Notes: generated from the sequence alone by a model not told the origin. A stretch of DNA of 64,000 bases from Polytrichum commune (GCA_950295325.1 OX485804.1:64324533-64388532), one strand, 5' to 3'. Positions 11,403 to 24,478 are shown, numbered from the stretch's first letter. A program made the numbers and translations.

Positions 11403-14400
11403 CGAGACTTTCAAAAACTGAACCAATGCTCAACATAATTGTCATATATATATAGATATATATAAACTTCGTGAACATTCCTAACCTACTTTCAATCAAC
11501 AAATTTAATTATCATCCCGTTTTCAATTTCAAATGGTAGCTTCTTGGAAAACCTTGAGAAGGCAAGCAAGAAGAGATTCCCCATTTGTGGCATTTGAGCA
11601 ATGAGAGAGAGAGAAAGCGATTCACACTCAAATGAACTACGAGGACTAACTTTGTTTCAATGATTTTGAGCTCCTAAAAAACAACCAACAAATACAATAT
11701 GCAAGGTCATGGGGTTTGAGCTACAAAACCTTTCACATTACATTTCATATTTCAATAGTTCTTCAACTGTATTCATGTGGCTCGCTATGGTTTCTTCAAC
11801 CATTTTGAACTCATTTTGTGTGTTGACCCCTAATGTTATATAGGACCAAATTGTGGTTTAGGAAAAAACACAATGAATTATGACAATAAATTAATTATCA
11901 AATTTAAAAAATTATGGTGAATACAATTTGTGTCATTCTTGATTTGACTTTACTCAATTGATCAAGAACTGACAATCGACAATGTATACAATATACAAGA
12001 TGTCATCTCTAATGAATTGAATGATATGTTTTCAATTTCACTAGCAAATATTGTTCACATATGATAAAAGTCTTTTATGCACAAAATAATTAGGCAAGCT
12101 AATGGCATTCTCCATTTTATGGAATTTCTCTTAAGTTTGGCTTTGAAAATGCTTATACAAATCTCAGGACCTCATATAAGAGGTCTAATAACACCTATAT
12201 GTTCTTTGACTTTGTACCCAACAATTTTTCTTCATGCATGTTTAATGAAGCAAGCTTGCAATTTTCACTTTGTAGTTGATTTTGAAAATACATAGAACCT
12301 TGGGGATAATAAGGGTTAAGCATATTATGCGTAATGGTTGGATCTTAACCCTTAAAGGTATGCCAGATCATATCTAGGCTTCATGGTGTCACATAAGGGG
12401 TTTAAGACAACTATTTTATCTAGTCAACATCTAAAGTAACATATTTACCATATGCACTATTCCAATTGGAGCACGTATATATGTTAAAGGGTTTACTAGA
12501 GACATTTGAGGCGTGAGCCCATAGAAATGACGTAGACTAAATATACACAACGTATATCGCACCATCATTATCACATGTGATTTTATTCTCACTTCCTTTT
12601 CTAAAAAGCATGCTAAAAGTGGATTCAAGAACATAGACCAACAAAAACATTACTTTAAAACACTTCTATTAGGTTTGTACATATCGTCACGTATCCCTTA
12701 TAAAATACATCCCCAATTCTTTAAGGGTTCCAATAGTTTGGAAATTGGAAGTGTAGAAGTCCGGAGTTGAGGTTATTCTATAGAGTTTGGCACTCCGTCC
12801 TTTCCCTTGGTTGGTTAGTGTATGCTTTTCTTTTAAATAGATTCAACCATTTTGGCCCAGTATTAAAAATAAACGTTGTGTCGGTGATCTAGGTTTAGGT
12901 CAACCTACATAGGAAAACTACATCAAACGCATGCGATTTGTTCCTCACTCAAATACACATGGACCGATACATGTATTTTAAAGTACAATCTTTCATTTCT
13001 AGCTTATTGTATGAAATTTGCTTATATTTGCATGAATTGACAAGCCTGCATAAATGACCAAAATCCGCTTTTGGGAATTTGCCTCCCATGCACATCAAGA
13101 ATACCTCGACATCATGCAAACAAGTTGAATTGCTTGAGTTTTATAAATTATGGTGTTATTGTTGCCATCATTGCCAACAAAAGCCAAGATGCACTCCGCT
13201 CCTTGCCGAGCCATATCTCTTACACATAAATGTGTAGATGTTTTCCATGTAAATGATTTTGCATTGACTACACGTTGCCTTGCATGTGTACTCCTTGTAG
13301 ACAAACATGTTTTTCTTTCACACAAGTGCTTCTCACCTTTCTATTGTTCTCCTTCCTTCCGCTTTGAATACCCAAGCGCACACAATATGAAGGTTGGAAA
13401 ACCAAATTCCTAAATCCTTATTATATCCAAGTCCTTAAGAACCCGATTCTTGAATCCTTATCATACAATGAGTTTCATGCTTTTCTAAGAACATTTGTCA
13501 AGGGACAGTTGCAAGCTTAAAGTAAAGTTGTAGACAAAAGTCATAAAACACACATATGTAAAGCTCAAAAAAGGGAGAGTCTTACCATCATCACATGCAA
13601 GTTGCATCAATTTTTCATTGTTGGGTTTTCATTCTACGGAGCACAAAACCACAATAGATCCAATGGAGAAGAGCATTGGTGTAACCCTCTATGAAGATAA
13701 AAGTTCCAAAATTTTGGTGGCACGATTTGAATTGCTATAGAGACCCCATGATGGATTATGGGAGGACCCCACGAGTGGAGCCATGGTGGCATGCATGTAT
13801 CTGAGTGCCATGGGATGGCCTCTTGTTACATGTGACGTGGTTGTAACGGCGACTTGACAACCACCACCCATAACAATTGATGTGTATTGCCACCCTGACA
13901 CCTATTACAACGGGTGCCTAAGTTGTATTTGGAGCAGTAGTGTGTGAACTCACCTAACAAGTGTGATACGCATGCAAGCAAGTTGTGTGGCACCACTAGC
14001 TGGCAAGCACATTGGGAGTCACGCTTGCCTTCAATGAATATTGGGCTAAGTAATGTTAGGATACCACACCAAATCAAACTTGTTTAAAACATCTTGATAG
14101 GCAACATCTAGGGCATTAGTTAGGGTTCTTTGCCAATCAAGCCTCCCATAATCAAGAAAAGAGTTCCACATTGATGAGCATTTTCAACCGCCCACTTCGT
14201 GGCATTAAGAACTAGGTCCCAAAGAAAACCTTGAAGGTAGTCTTGGCTGTATCTCAAGCCACAATGCCCCACTCTGGCCTGATATATCCATCCAATGAAC
14301 TCCAATGGATCCACCATGGCCACCATGTGAGGAATCACCTTAGAAGGAGTGAAATATCAATGACCTACTTGAAATATGGAATTGTTCTTGAGAAACCTTC

Positions 14401-15236
14401 TATTTCATGTCATTGACTTCCTATAAGCCATTGCAAAGCTAAAATCATTTTATTTCACTCCATGATATGGAGATTACATTAGCTTGGCTTCAAGTTTGTA
14501 AGCATGATCATCACATATAGGCTTGCAACTCAAGATCTATATACATTCCCAATTATTTGTATATGATGTGTGACCGATTCTTTTATAAACACGTAAACTT
14601 GTCATTTGGTTCATCAAAATGGATATTTTGCTTTTAAGTGTTTAATGGTGCACATACAATCACCTTACTCCTACTTCCATCATAGATGAGTTTACATGTG
14701 TTGTCACAAATATCCAACACCGCAACTTGGATGTCTTATGTCTAACTTGTGATAGAAAGTGGATATCAAATATATATAGAGAGAGGCAATACACCAAGGT
14801 AGGTTACTCAAAGTTGACATTACAACATCTCCATGGAGAGCCATCAAGCTATTCATGGATGCATGAAAATTTGCAACAATTCTATCCAAATATGGATGTA
14901 CCTATGATGACATTGAATGCGTTTTTAGATTTTCCTAATCAATAGAGGGTCAAATAAATACACATATCTTTACAAGTATAAGTTGTGAGAGGGTGAAAAG
15001 AATTGCCTGAAAGACCAATTCATTCTAAAGTCATAGTCACTTGAATTCTTAGATGTTCACATTATAAGCCCCTCCCCCCAACAAAATAGCAAATGGACAC
15101 ACCCTTGACACATGTGTATACCAAACATAAGTCTAAGTGAAGGCCTTGTGCATCAATGGGGTTTTGGAGCGGGTTGAAGGGGAGCCTTATGAGTTTACAT
15201 TCCATAATTTTAGCACTTTTAAAGATAATCTACAAT

Positions 15237-15248
<12 letters not shown>
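11403..15248. other. Unassigned AT-rich intergenic DNA
   Basis: No gene, RNA or element boundary was recognised over this stretch. It has an AT palindrome at about 11443-11465 and scattered ORFs of 60-87 codons that overlap on opposite strands and lack protein-like features. Confidence 0.45.

Positions 15249-15277
<29 letters not shown>
15249..15277 (+). repeat. (GA)n microsatellite
   Basis: An uninterrupted GA run of about 29 bp, preceded by a short TA run. Confidence 0.95.
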
Positions 15278-15279
<2 letters not shown>

Positions 15280-16890
15280 CATGAAACAAATATATTGCTC
15301 ATGGGTATTGTAGAACACCAACAAGCCTATAAAGACCAAAGGCGGTCCCTTAGCTTGAACAATATAACTTCATAGCATCTCCTTGAGAAATTCATAATAA
15401 ATACATGCATTAACAAAATCACTTGGGACTTGACATGATTGATTGAAGTAGAGTGGTAAGAAAATACTATCTAAATTTTGTAAAGAAGAAGAAGTCACAT
15501 TCGATGCAAAACATCCCTATCATGATAAATTTTGGATAAAAGAAAAATGATGTCAATCATTCATTCAAGATTCTGCTAAAACAAACATGACCATCACAAA
15601 GTCAATCAAGATAATCACATAGTCCCAATCCATGAAAAAATAATTTAAGGAATACATGTTGAATGCAATGCTTATAAGAGACCACTTTATGGGTTTCACG
15701 AAAGGTTATGCTAAACCCTAAACTCAATTATCTTTCATATCAAACATCGGGGGCATTTTCAATTGAAGCAAATATTTGTTAACTTCAAGATTAACATGGA
15801 CGTGGATACCTACAAGCTCTTCAAACGATAGGGAAGAAAAAGCTCCTACTATAAACTCATCTTATTACAAAGTCATATGAGCATGCCTTATATATTAAAG
15901 TTCCAACATGGTTTACGTAAAACCATTGTCATATAATTAATTTATTACCAAGATTTTATTTAAGCAAATAAAACACTCTATTATGTTTTTATGGTTTCCT
16001 TACAAAAATGAAATTTCTTATAAAAGAAACTTATTTTGAAATTTCTAACGGATCTCAAAACAAATTAATAACACGTCGAAACCACAATGGTGTTTCATTA
16101 CATGTTGTTGCACATTGGAGAACCTCTTGAATCTAAGGTTAACGGTATAGGAAATCGAGGCTTAACTTTTGCACACATGTTGAAGGCTCTAACTACTTAA
16201 TTGACGATGTAATATTTTACCAAGCAAAGTCAATTATGTTCTATAAAGTCGAGACAACTTAATGAATTGTTGGAAGTAAAAATTGAGTTGTTGAGTAAGA
16301 CATCATTGCATTGCGCAATTCCAAATAGTAACACAGACTAATTGAGATGAATCAATGTGCCTAGGGTGAGTTTCCATGTAGGCTACTCACACACTAAATT
16401 TTGGATAATAGTGGGTTGGAGGCATTCACATGTAGAAAAGCACAAGATGCCAACCACATTTTAACCTACAAGTATTGGTCACCCAAAGGATTGAACCCGT
16501 TTTAGGAGGAGGAGGTTAGTAGGCAGACTTAGATTTGAGAATATGAGAGTTGCTACACTAAATAGTCTTATCATTATGACTGAAATAATTTTCTAGAGCC
16601 CATGCTAATTCTCATAATGATTATTAATTTGGGCCACATTGATTTTCAACGCACGCTAAATTTCTAGTAGAAACTCAGTGTGGGCCATAATATTTTTTTT
16701 TCTAGAAAATCAATGTGGGTGATTTTTATTTTGTGCTATTGTCGTTTTATAACTAATATTCAGTGTGTTGGTTGGAAGTCTTCATGGAGACTTGGAAAAA
16801 AACATGGGGTGTTGGACCCACCTTAATCCCACCTTGGCTAGATAATTAGTGTGGCCCACGCTAATTATTTCCATGCTAATTCTACACCCG
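15280..16890. other. Unassigned intergenic DNA
   Basis: Nothing coding was seen. Around 16316-16350 there is one end related to family N (CCAAATAGTAACACAGACTA). Around 16840-16870 there is a small inverted repeat (AATTAGTGTGGCCCACGCTAATT region). Confidence 0.4.
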
Positions 16891-16895
16891 CACTA

Positions 16896-17251
16896 GAGTA
16901 GAGGCACCTATTCCCAATCAAGAACCCATCAAGAACCTACAGGGTTCCATGATTTCGATGAGGCCGGAACCAATAGTGCCATGACACATGTCCCTAGGTT
17001 GAGTGCTCAAGTGAGGGGGAATGAGCCATTAAAATGAGCAGTTATGGCAAACTCTAGACATCGATAATATGTTCGAGCCAACTTTGGGCTTCCAAAATTC
17101 AAAGTAATTTCAATTTAAGGAATAAAATCACCGAAAAAATTGTAGTCCTCATAATTTCTATCTTCGTACACGAGAACAATTTACACCACCTTATACTTCT
17201 TCAGATTTGACGCATAATCTCTTAAGTGATCGGTTATGGGCGCCTCTACTC
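16896..17251 (+). mobile_element. Family K MITE, complete copy with TA flanks
   Basis: A 356-bp element with inverted ends GAGTAGAGGCACCTA and (as complement) GAGTAGAGGCGCCCA, flanked by TA on both sides (16894-16895 and 17252-17253). It has no coding capacity. A TA target duplication would suggest the Tc1/mariner superfamily, but two bases are weak evidence. Confidence 0.7.
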
Positions 17252-17332
17252 TAACAATATTATTGAGTGTAGTGAGCACATACAAACCCTAATGCACTAG
17301 ATTCCATCTACATTTGGACAAGTTTCTCACTA

Positions 17333-18046
17333 CAGTCTAACCACGTTAATACGACACTCATTTATATGACACCCTCACTATTAAGACACATTTTTGCTCG
17401 ACCAAACATTTTAATTCAAAGCTCCCTCCTTCATATGACTATGACACTTGATAATGTGACATTTAGAACCTCCGTCTTGTCATATTAGAGAGGTAGTTAA
17501 TGCTAAAATTCCTTTAACCTATGTTGTGTACATCTAAAGTACATCCATTTTCACTTGAGAACTACTTGGGAACTTCACTTACCGTTGGGAACTTAATGAG
17601 AATTAGGGTTACTAGTGCAAAATGGACATGGTTAGGGTTAGAGTGGCCTCCCGCCTGGTATGTTGCTAAACGCCATGCCTCTCTGTTGTCCAGTGTCTTA
17701 TTAGAGAACTCTTTATATTTTGGTGTTACTAAAATTATTAGTTTTCAAAAGTTACTAGGGAATTTCGATAAGATGACAGTTGCGAACTTAGGTAGGCAAC
17801 ACGAGAGATCTTTGGACTCTTATTTCAAGAGTTCTTGTTTGGGGTTACAAGTTATTATTTCATACCATCTATATTACTTAAAATCGTTATATATATATAT
17901 TCTTAAGCTCGCATTACTTAAGTTTTCGTATTCCCTCCATAATACGACAACTTTATGCCATTTGTCATATTAATGAGAAGACGGCACCTCAATAACACGA
18001 CTTGTTTTGTGTTTCCCAAACGTGTCATACTAAAGAGGGAGACCAG
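17333..18046 (+). mobile_element. Pogo-like (Tc1/mariner) non-autonomous element
   Basis: A 714-bp element between TA dinucleotides (17331-17332, 18047-18048). The left end reads CAGTCTAACCACGTTAATAC then GACAC; the right end as complement reads CTGGTCTCCCTCTTTAGTAT then GACAC. Repeated subterminal phrases such as 'tcatatgac', 'gtcatattag' and 'aatacgac' fill both ends. The C-A/T-G start, TA target and nested 'TACGACAC' words are those of plant pogo-like elements. An ATG-started 150-codon ORF (17521-17973) sits inside it; I recognise no transposase helix-turn-helix or DDD motifs in it and think it is chance or captured DNA. Confidence 0.6.
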
Positions 18047-18049
18047 TAG

Positions 18050-18610
18050 AATCTGGTGGGCAAGCGGCCTACATGGAAACTCACCCTTACCAGTACCACC
18101 CACACAACATCCTTATGACACGTTATAACTTTTGGCGTGGTTTTATAGGTCCATTGCCATTGTCACGTTGTTGTATGAGATGCCTGAAGCCGCGATAGCT
18201 AGGAAATTAAAGGTCCCCATAGCTGCCGCCTCCCTTTGGCTTTTCTGAAAGCCTCGCTGGCCAAGCCTGCCTTTAACTTATAAGGCCACAGAGGCATAGA
18301 CGGGTGGCCGCACGCTCACCTTCTAGCCTTCTAGGCTTAATCATCAGTTTCCTTGCTTTAGAGGTGGCACATGCTAATGAACAAGCTGCCGATCTAAACT
18401 CCCTAATTCCCTTATTAACACGGCCGGCCTACTCTAACTCCCCTCCCTAATTAATAATCACCCCTGCCTGCATTACACCTTTAATTAGTCTAATCCCACC
18501 TTTCTCTTACATAAAGCACCTCCAACATGAAACTCACACAACTGCAAAAAGTTAAGTTAAGCTAAGCTAATTAAGTGAGAAGCCTGCAGATCACCTAGAG
18601 TGGAACTTCA
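18050..18610. other. Unassigned intergenic DNA
   Basis: Slightly GC-richer stretch between two elements. No ORF or RNA is convincing. Confidence 0.4.
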
Positions 18611-18616
18611 TTGTAA

Positions 18617-19118
18617 GGGCCACTTCACACACGAGCCGAAGCCGTGACCATGAAATTGTGAGAGCCCAAAAGAAAGTGTCCAAAGGCCGTCCCAACTCAC
18701 CTCCAAAATCATGTAGTGTGGTCACGGATTCTCAAGTGTAGTGTGAAGTCACATGTGACCGGGCCCTCAACCCAAATGCTATTCCAATGAATTTCTATCC
18801 ATGCGGGTCCTCACACATGATAAAAATATATAATAAACCAACGGTTGTGAGCGTTCGGAGTGCCATGGTCTCCTGGTTTTGTGTTAGGCCTACCCCCAAG
18901 AGGTGGTTTTTGAAAACACTCCAAGTGAGGATGAAACATGATCCATTTGATGCCATGTAGGAATCCATGCAGACTTTACATCCATTCTGCATTCACATAC
19001 TCCGTTGGTCCCTCAAGCGCAGTGTGAAGCGAACTTGGACTGGCTCCGCCTTTTCCACCAATGAGAGCGCTTGAAGTGTCATGGTCACGGGCTCTCAGTC
19101 TCATGTGTGAAGTGGCCC
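18617..19118 (+). mobile_element. Family C Harbinger-type MITE, copy 1
   Basis: A 502-bp element with TIRs GGGCCACTTCACACACGAG and (complement) GGGCCACTTCACACATGAG, flanked by TAA on both sides (18614-18616 and 19119-19121). A TAA/TTA target and GGGC-type ends fit PIF/Harbinger (Tourist-like) MITEs. The interior is shared with 21743-22232, for example GAATTTCTATCCATGCGGG, CCATTTGATGCCATG and CCACCAATGAGAGCGCTTGA (or their complements). It has no coding capacity. Confidence 0.85.
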
Positions 19119-19121
19119 TAA

Positions 19122-21235
19122 GTAGTAATAACTTAGGTTATTAATTCTTCTTCTTCTTCTTTGTCTTGCTTCTTCTTCTTCTTCTTCTCCTCCTTTATTG
19201 CCAGTCCATCAGCAGCCCACACAGGGATCCTCAGTTAGTAGACTATTAGACAGTGGCATTTGGTACACGACACATTTGAGTTCGGAGGAGTAGGTGGGGG
19301 TGGCAGATAATGTGTGGCCAAGGTAAGGTAACGTAAGTAAGTCTAGATGGACCACTCATGGATGAACATGTCATTTTTTCATCCATCATTAGGCTTTTGG
19401 CAAACTTATATTTGTGCACTTGCACTTGGATTTCATCGTTACACCTATCAAGGAGGTAATTGTGAAAACCATGGTCTTCCTATACTTTGGTTGTCAATTC
19501 GTCTTGATTTGAGTTTACTAGATTAGATGGGGATCTCTAATCCTCGTTTTTGGGATGAATATCACTCGTCATGTTCTACATTAATAATATGATCGATCTC
19601 TCTCTTTTTCCATGTCTCTTGATTTGTCCTCCCCTTCATTAATTGTTGGGAACATTCACCCTTGCATTTGACCAAGGATTTATGCCACTCAAGTAGAGTT
19701 GAAGGTGGCAATGTTGGGAACTTCTTACAGTTTGGAGATTTCTTTTCCTAGTATGTTTGACTCGAATTGGTATGAGAGACTCTAAATTGGTCTAGCAAGA
19801 TTGAGCTAAAAACTATAAGGGGTGGGTTTCTATTGGACTCCATTACATGAGTGGCACGAATCCTAAGCCTCCCTGCATTTTGATGTACTTTGTGTTGTGT
19901 ACAAGTAGTGGAGAAAATGTTCTTGTGCATGTTGGATATAGACAAACTCTAGGTGTTGCACCCCCAGGGATTGAGATGTTGTAGTAAGTAAGGTACGTGA
20001 TTATTGTGTGATCGTTATATCCTAATCATACACTACATTTGAGTGGTACATGGCAAGATTTGTAGTTGAGAAAGTGAATCAACATACAAACGTCGCAATG
20101 AGATTGGATTGTGTGCTCAAAACACACTAAACATTTTAGGTTCAATTGTTAATAAATACTTAGGATGAAGTTGTATGGACTCATTTTTTTGGGAAAAATT
20201 GAATGTTATTATGTCAGGTAATGATGTGTATGTGAAGGTGTTAATGGCAAACAATGCCCAAGCTATTGGAATGATGTGAAGGAAATTCACAGGAGTGGAG
20301 ACCCTAATATCCCATGGAAAACCGTGAGCATACATGTCTTTTCCATTGGCCAACCAATTCGGATAAGGTTACGCAAAAGTACATCAAACCATCCTTGCAG
20401 TTACAACACAATCAAATATGCATGGATTACAACGACTCCATAACAATGGAAGATGTTGAAACTAACTACCATGTTATTTATTTGTGGTGGTTATACTCTA
20501 GAGTTGCCGTTGAGGAAGGTTTGTTGAGTCTTTTTGAGTGATTGGAAATTTGGCACTTTTGTCACAAACAATGGGGTGGTCATATGCCTTTGGTAAGTAC
20601 AACATGGAACCATTTTAGTCACAACTGCTTTACTTCAAAAATCATTAGTGTTTTCTCTTGAGTTTATGTTGAAATGGTGTGGGATTGATGTGTGTATGAC
20701 ATGCTCCTCCAATTCCATCCGATGTGTCTTGTTTTCACATGACATAGCATTAGAGGGTCATGTGGAAATGCCAACATGCAATCTTGCGGAGACAATTGAC
20801 AACAAATGACTTCAATAATCCACAAACAACATGACATGCCTTTATGAATCTACATATGACAATTTTATTAGAGCCTTCATGCAAATCGCCGATTACAGGT
20901 TTCAGCTAAAAGGTGGATCCGCCTGCAAAGGTCCGAACCAAGTGTCCTTGAAACTGAAGGTTATTGCTAAGTGTGGAGATCCAAAGTTGTTGGCAGAGGC
21001 CGAAGATCTTACCACAAGATATTGATCACATTGTACCTCTAAACCTATACGCACACCCTACTTCCACATACTTGGAGGCAATGTGGCAAAATCCAACAGC
21101 ACCCACGACACATCACTAAAACAAATGGGAGAACCCTAGACTCATGGACGAGTACTATGTCGATCGAGTCAAGTTCATTCCATATCCATGATATGGAGTG
21201 ACCATAAACGTTATCTTGACGGAGGAGAACTCATA
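19122..21235. other. Unassigned intergenic DNA with CTT microsatellite
   Basis: A CTT/TTC run lies at about 19148-19190. A short protein-like reading at 20831-21025 (+) contains KVIAKCGDPKLLAEAEDL in slightly richer GC than its surroundings. I cannot name a family for it. It may be captured exon sequence. Confidence 0.35.
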
Positions 21236-21239
21236 CCGG

Positions 21240-21326
21240 GTAGCTCATGGTATGGCCTTTAGGTGAGAGATAAGGGCCCTCACAATTACATGGTCACGGC
21301 CCCTTGGGCGTGTGTGTGAAGTGGCC
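21240..21326 (+). mobile_element. Family C MITE, right-end fragment
   Basis: Matches the right end of the 38435-38777 copy (TGGCCTTTAGGTGAGAGA, ATTACATGGTCACGGCC, GTGTGTGAAGTGGCC) and stops at TTA (21327-21329). The left part is absent. Confidence 0.6.
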
Positions 21327-21583
21327 TTACCTCAGCGCTTTTGTCACCTTAAGATAACAGCCACCACATGGCTGACGGCCACCAGTCAACTGGAAATGAC
21401 AACTGCAATAATCCTTTACATGAAATGGGGCTGCCTGTCCTGGTAACTCTATTAGTGACAAATATAACACTCATAGCCCTATTAAAATATGCAACACGCA
21501 CACATGAATCGTGATGCCATCTAGTGTATGCGACAGCTGCTTATCCTTGCTTCTTCTAGACAAGATGACCTCATGACCCTTGG

Positions 21584-21627
21584 CATGTGTGTGTGTGTGT
21601 GAGAGAGAGAGAGAGGGGGGGGGGGGC
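21584..21627 (+). repeat. Compound (TG)n(AG)n(G)n microsatellite
   Basis: TG run, then GA run, then a run of about 12 G. Confidence 0.9.
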
Positions 21628-21742
21628 TTTCCTTTTAAAATAAAACTCCTAAGACTTCTATGGACTTCTCCTTAAGATATGTCAGATGGTGCTAAAACCA
21701 ACACCCTACCCAAAATTGACACCCGCAAATCTTGCATGATAA

Positions 21743-22232
21743 GGGTCACTTTACACACAAGATTGGTCCCGTGACCATTGCATTTCAAGCACTCTCATTG
21801 GTGGAAAAGGCGGAGCCGGGTCCAAGTTCGCTTCACACTATGCTTGAGGGACCAACAGAGTATGCGAAGGCAAGGTGGATGGTAAGTCTACGTGGATTCC
21901 CTCATGGCATCGAATGGATCATGTTTCGTGGTCATTTGGATTATTTTCGAAAACCATCTCTTGCAGGTAGGCTTAACAGAAAGTTGGGAGATCATGGCAC
22001 TCCAAAATCTCACAATCGTTGATTTATTATATTATATCATATGCGAGGGCCCCGTATGAATAGAAATTCATTGAAATAGCATTTGGTTGAGGGCCCAGTT
22101 ACATATGACTCCACTCTACACTTGAGAGCTCATGATCACAGTTTATGATTTTGGAAGTGCCTTGGGACAGCCTTTGGACACGTCTTTTGGGCTCTCATAG
22201 TTAATGGTCATGGCTTGTGTGTGAAGTGGCCC
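21743..22232 (-). mobile_element. Family C Harbinger-type MITE, copy 2
   Basis: A 490-bp copy in reverse orientation to copy 1. The left end is GGGTCACTTTACACACAAG and the right end TTGTGTGTGAAGTGGCCC, with TAA at 21740-21742 and 22233-22235. The 96-codon ORF across 21732-22022 is just the MITE interior. Its right target TAA is also the left boundary of element M. Confidence 0.85.
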
Positions 22233-22235
22233 TAA

Positions 22236-22608
22236 CGGACAATTTAGACTATAGTGAAGAAGTGCACCAGCCAAGGATTTGAAGCGAATGGAACAATATG
22301 ATAGGCTAAGAAATGGGTTCTTCACTGGTTGGGTTTTACACTCCGTCCAAGACTTCTCCGGTGGCGAACTTCAAGCGTGGATGAAAAATTGACATGGCTT
22401 CCAACATGGCATCACTTTTTGCAAGATTTCTTAGGCAACCTCAAACCCTCGGACAAGAAACTTGGTCTCTAGAGAACTCCAACTTGAGGCATTTTTATGA
22501 TTATTTTTCCATCTTGCCTGCCATACCAACCGTTGCCTCAAATAACCTTGCTTGGGGCTGAAATTCTTGAGCGACTGGTGCACTTCTTCACTATAATCTA
22601 AACTGGCC
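22236..22608. mobile_element. Family M MITE, abutting family C copy
   Basis: A 373-bp element with long TIRs. The left end is CGGACAATTTAGACTATAGT then GAAGAAGTGCACCAG; the right end as complement is GGCCAGTTTAGATTATAGTG then AAGAAGTGCACCAG. It is flanked by TAA (22233-22235) and TTA (22609-22611). The 3-bp target and end structure suggest a Harbinger-type MITE that inserted exactly at the target-site TAA of the neighbouring family C copy. Confidence 0.75.
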
Positions 22609-22611
22609 TTA

Positions 22612-23820
22612 AATACATGTTGGTTTTGAGAATGTCCACCACTTTAACATCATCTTTCCATGTTGGTTTGCATTTGATCATTTACCCTTATGACTATTGC
22701 ATATACATATACTTTGATGCATTGGAATCCCTTGTCTATTGCTAACGAGAATTGCTTGAAAACTTGTTGGATTTGATAATCATTGTGTATATGCTGAACA
22801 CTTGAGAGGCATAATATCTCCCACCATGTACTCCATGTTACATGGGCTCCACAATTATGGGGATAAAGCAAGGCTCTATAACTCAATCCAACCACACCAA
22901 CTAGTAAGTGACAACCTGTAAATGTTTAACACTTCTTTACCTGTGAGAATCCTATGTGCTCTCTCTCAAAAAGAGGAGCCACATTGGAGTCATGTCACCG
23001 AAAGCCCTTCACTTGTTATGGCCAATCTTTAATGTTTTGAGAATATAAAGATGTGATTCTCATTTGATTTTATTTTGATTTGAAGGAGAATGATGCTCTA
23101 AGGATCTATTGAAGTTTGTAGAGGGTCACTAAGACTTTAAGGAGGTTGCAAATTTTTGCACATATGTGTAATTATATATTACTATTTAATATATATTATT
23201 TAATTGTCTCCATTTATCATGGTTTTATTATAAAGAAGAGTTTTATCAACCCTTAAGCATCTTACAGGCCAGACTAGGTGTCTCCATGCACAGAGACTTG
23301 TATTTGAAACTTTTTTTTAAATAAAATTTTTGAGGTCATAATTGATCCCTATCTAAAATTAACTTATTCTTCTAGTGCACTTTTGAACCGGTTGAATACC
23401 TTGATGCTAGTGGGGACTTCTATCAAATATGTAGCATGGGTACCTTTGGATGCATGTACATAGGTTGAATTTGATCATCAATACCATATTTGGATTTTTT
23501 GATTTTCTATTTGGCATAATAAAATATCAGTAATTAAGACTCTAAACCCACAAATATATAAAATACGATTTGTGAACTTGGTGAGGCTCGTATAAATTTT
23601 GTATATGATTGTACATTGAGACCATGTGTCCTTTAGGGGTTAACTACCCGAACTTGTTAGCTTCAACATTGCGACCATTGGATCTTCTCAACATTTGTTA
23701 AACTGAAAAAATCTTCTTCTTCTTCTTAGGTCTTCAAAATGGAATTGATTCCAACGTATAAGTGGTTGACCTTAAAAACATGTTTTTGATAGTGAATTGA
23801 ATTGCCCTTGGTATCAAAGG
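22612..23820. other. Unassigned AT-rich intergenic DNA
   Basis: No gene or element was recognised. The text near 22700-22780 (GCATTGGAATCCCTTGTCTA, TTGCTAACGAGAATTGCTTG) is loosely repeated near 60570-60620, so part of it may be an old repeat. Confidence 0.4.
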
Positions 23821-23821
23821 C

Positions 23822-23965
23822 GGTGTGAATTTATTTATTTATTTATTTAGAGACAAAAGGTCAACACGCCAACGCCAAGATGCATCAAGACCAAAGGAAG
23901 ATGTGCCTTGGATGCGCCACACCGCCATGTAAAGACCCGGACCCCACCATGAACAACCCGCCAAA
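23822..23965 (-). mobile_element. LINE 3'-tail fragment
   Basis: On the minus strand: GTTTGGCGGGTTGTTCATGG, GGGTCCGGGTCTTTACATGG, GGTCTTGATGCATCTTGGCG, TTGGCGTGTTGACCTTTTGT then an A-rich (AAAT)n tail (plus-strand TTTA repeats 23827-23850). It is the same 3' consensus as the other LINE tails in the window. A CCAA run follows at about 23977-23999. Confidence 0.7.
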
Positions 23966-24365
23966 CCACCTAACCCCAACCAACCAACCAACCAACCAAG
24001 GATACCCCAAGCCACCAGGAGCCCAAAGTGCCAACAAGTTGTGCCCTCGGGGGGGGCACTCCCTTGTATATTTTGCATACACCTGCGATAATGACCTATT
24101 AAAATGGGGGCTATTTACCTATGAGAAAGGATTATAAGGGATGCTAATTTTTGAAATAATGGTAAATTGTTGTGATTATTTGCACCCTATTGGTAATTAT
24201 AAATTCTTGGATGGTTGATTTTATGGTACCCTATATTACTTATATGTCCAGGCTTCCGGTGGTGATTGCTTGATTGTTTTCGATTGTTTGGAAGCCGAAT
24301 CCTCCAATTGTTCCAGGGCCTCGGAGAAGCAGAGTGCCACTCTTGCACCAAGTTGAGGTATGCCA

Positions 24366-24478
24366 ACTAGGGTTGACGGAGGCAGGGGCGAGAGAGGGCG
24401 GGAGCGGAGGTGGGGGGCGAGAGAGGAACTAGGGTTGACGGAGGCGGAGGCGAGAGAGGGCGGGAGCAGAGTCCGGGG
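24366..24478 (+). repeat. GC-rich 62-bp direct duplication
   Basis: The phrase AACTAGGGTTGACGGAGGC, then GGCGAGAGAGGGCGGGAGC, occurs twice about 62 bp apart in an otherwise AT-rich region. No coding potential recognised. Confidence 0.7.

Noticed and set aside
21732-22022. 96-codon ORF as a gene
   Set aside because: It lies wholly over the left end and interior of a family C MITE, which is repeated without a conserved frame at 18.6 kb.
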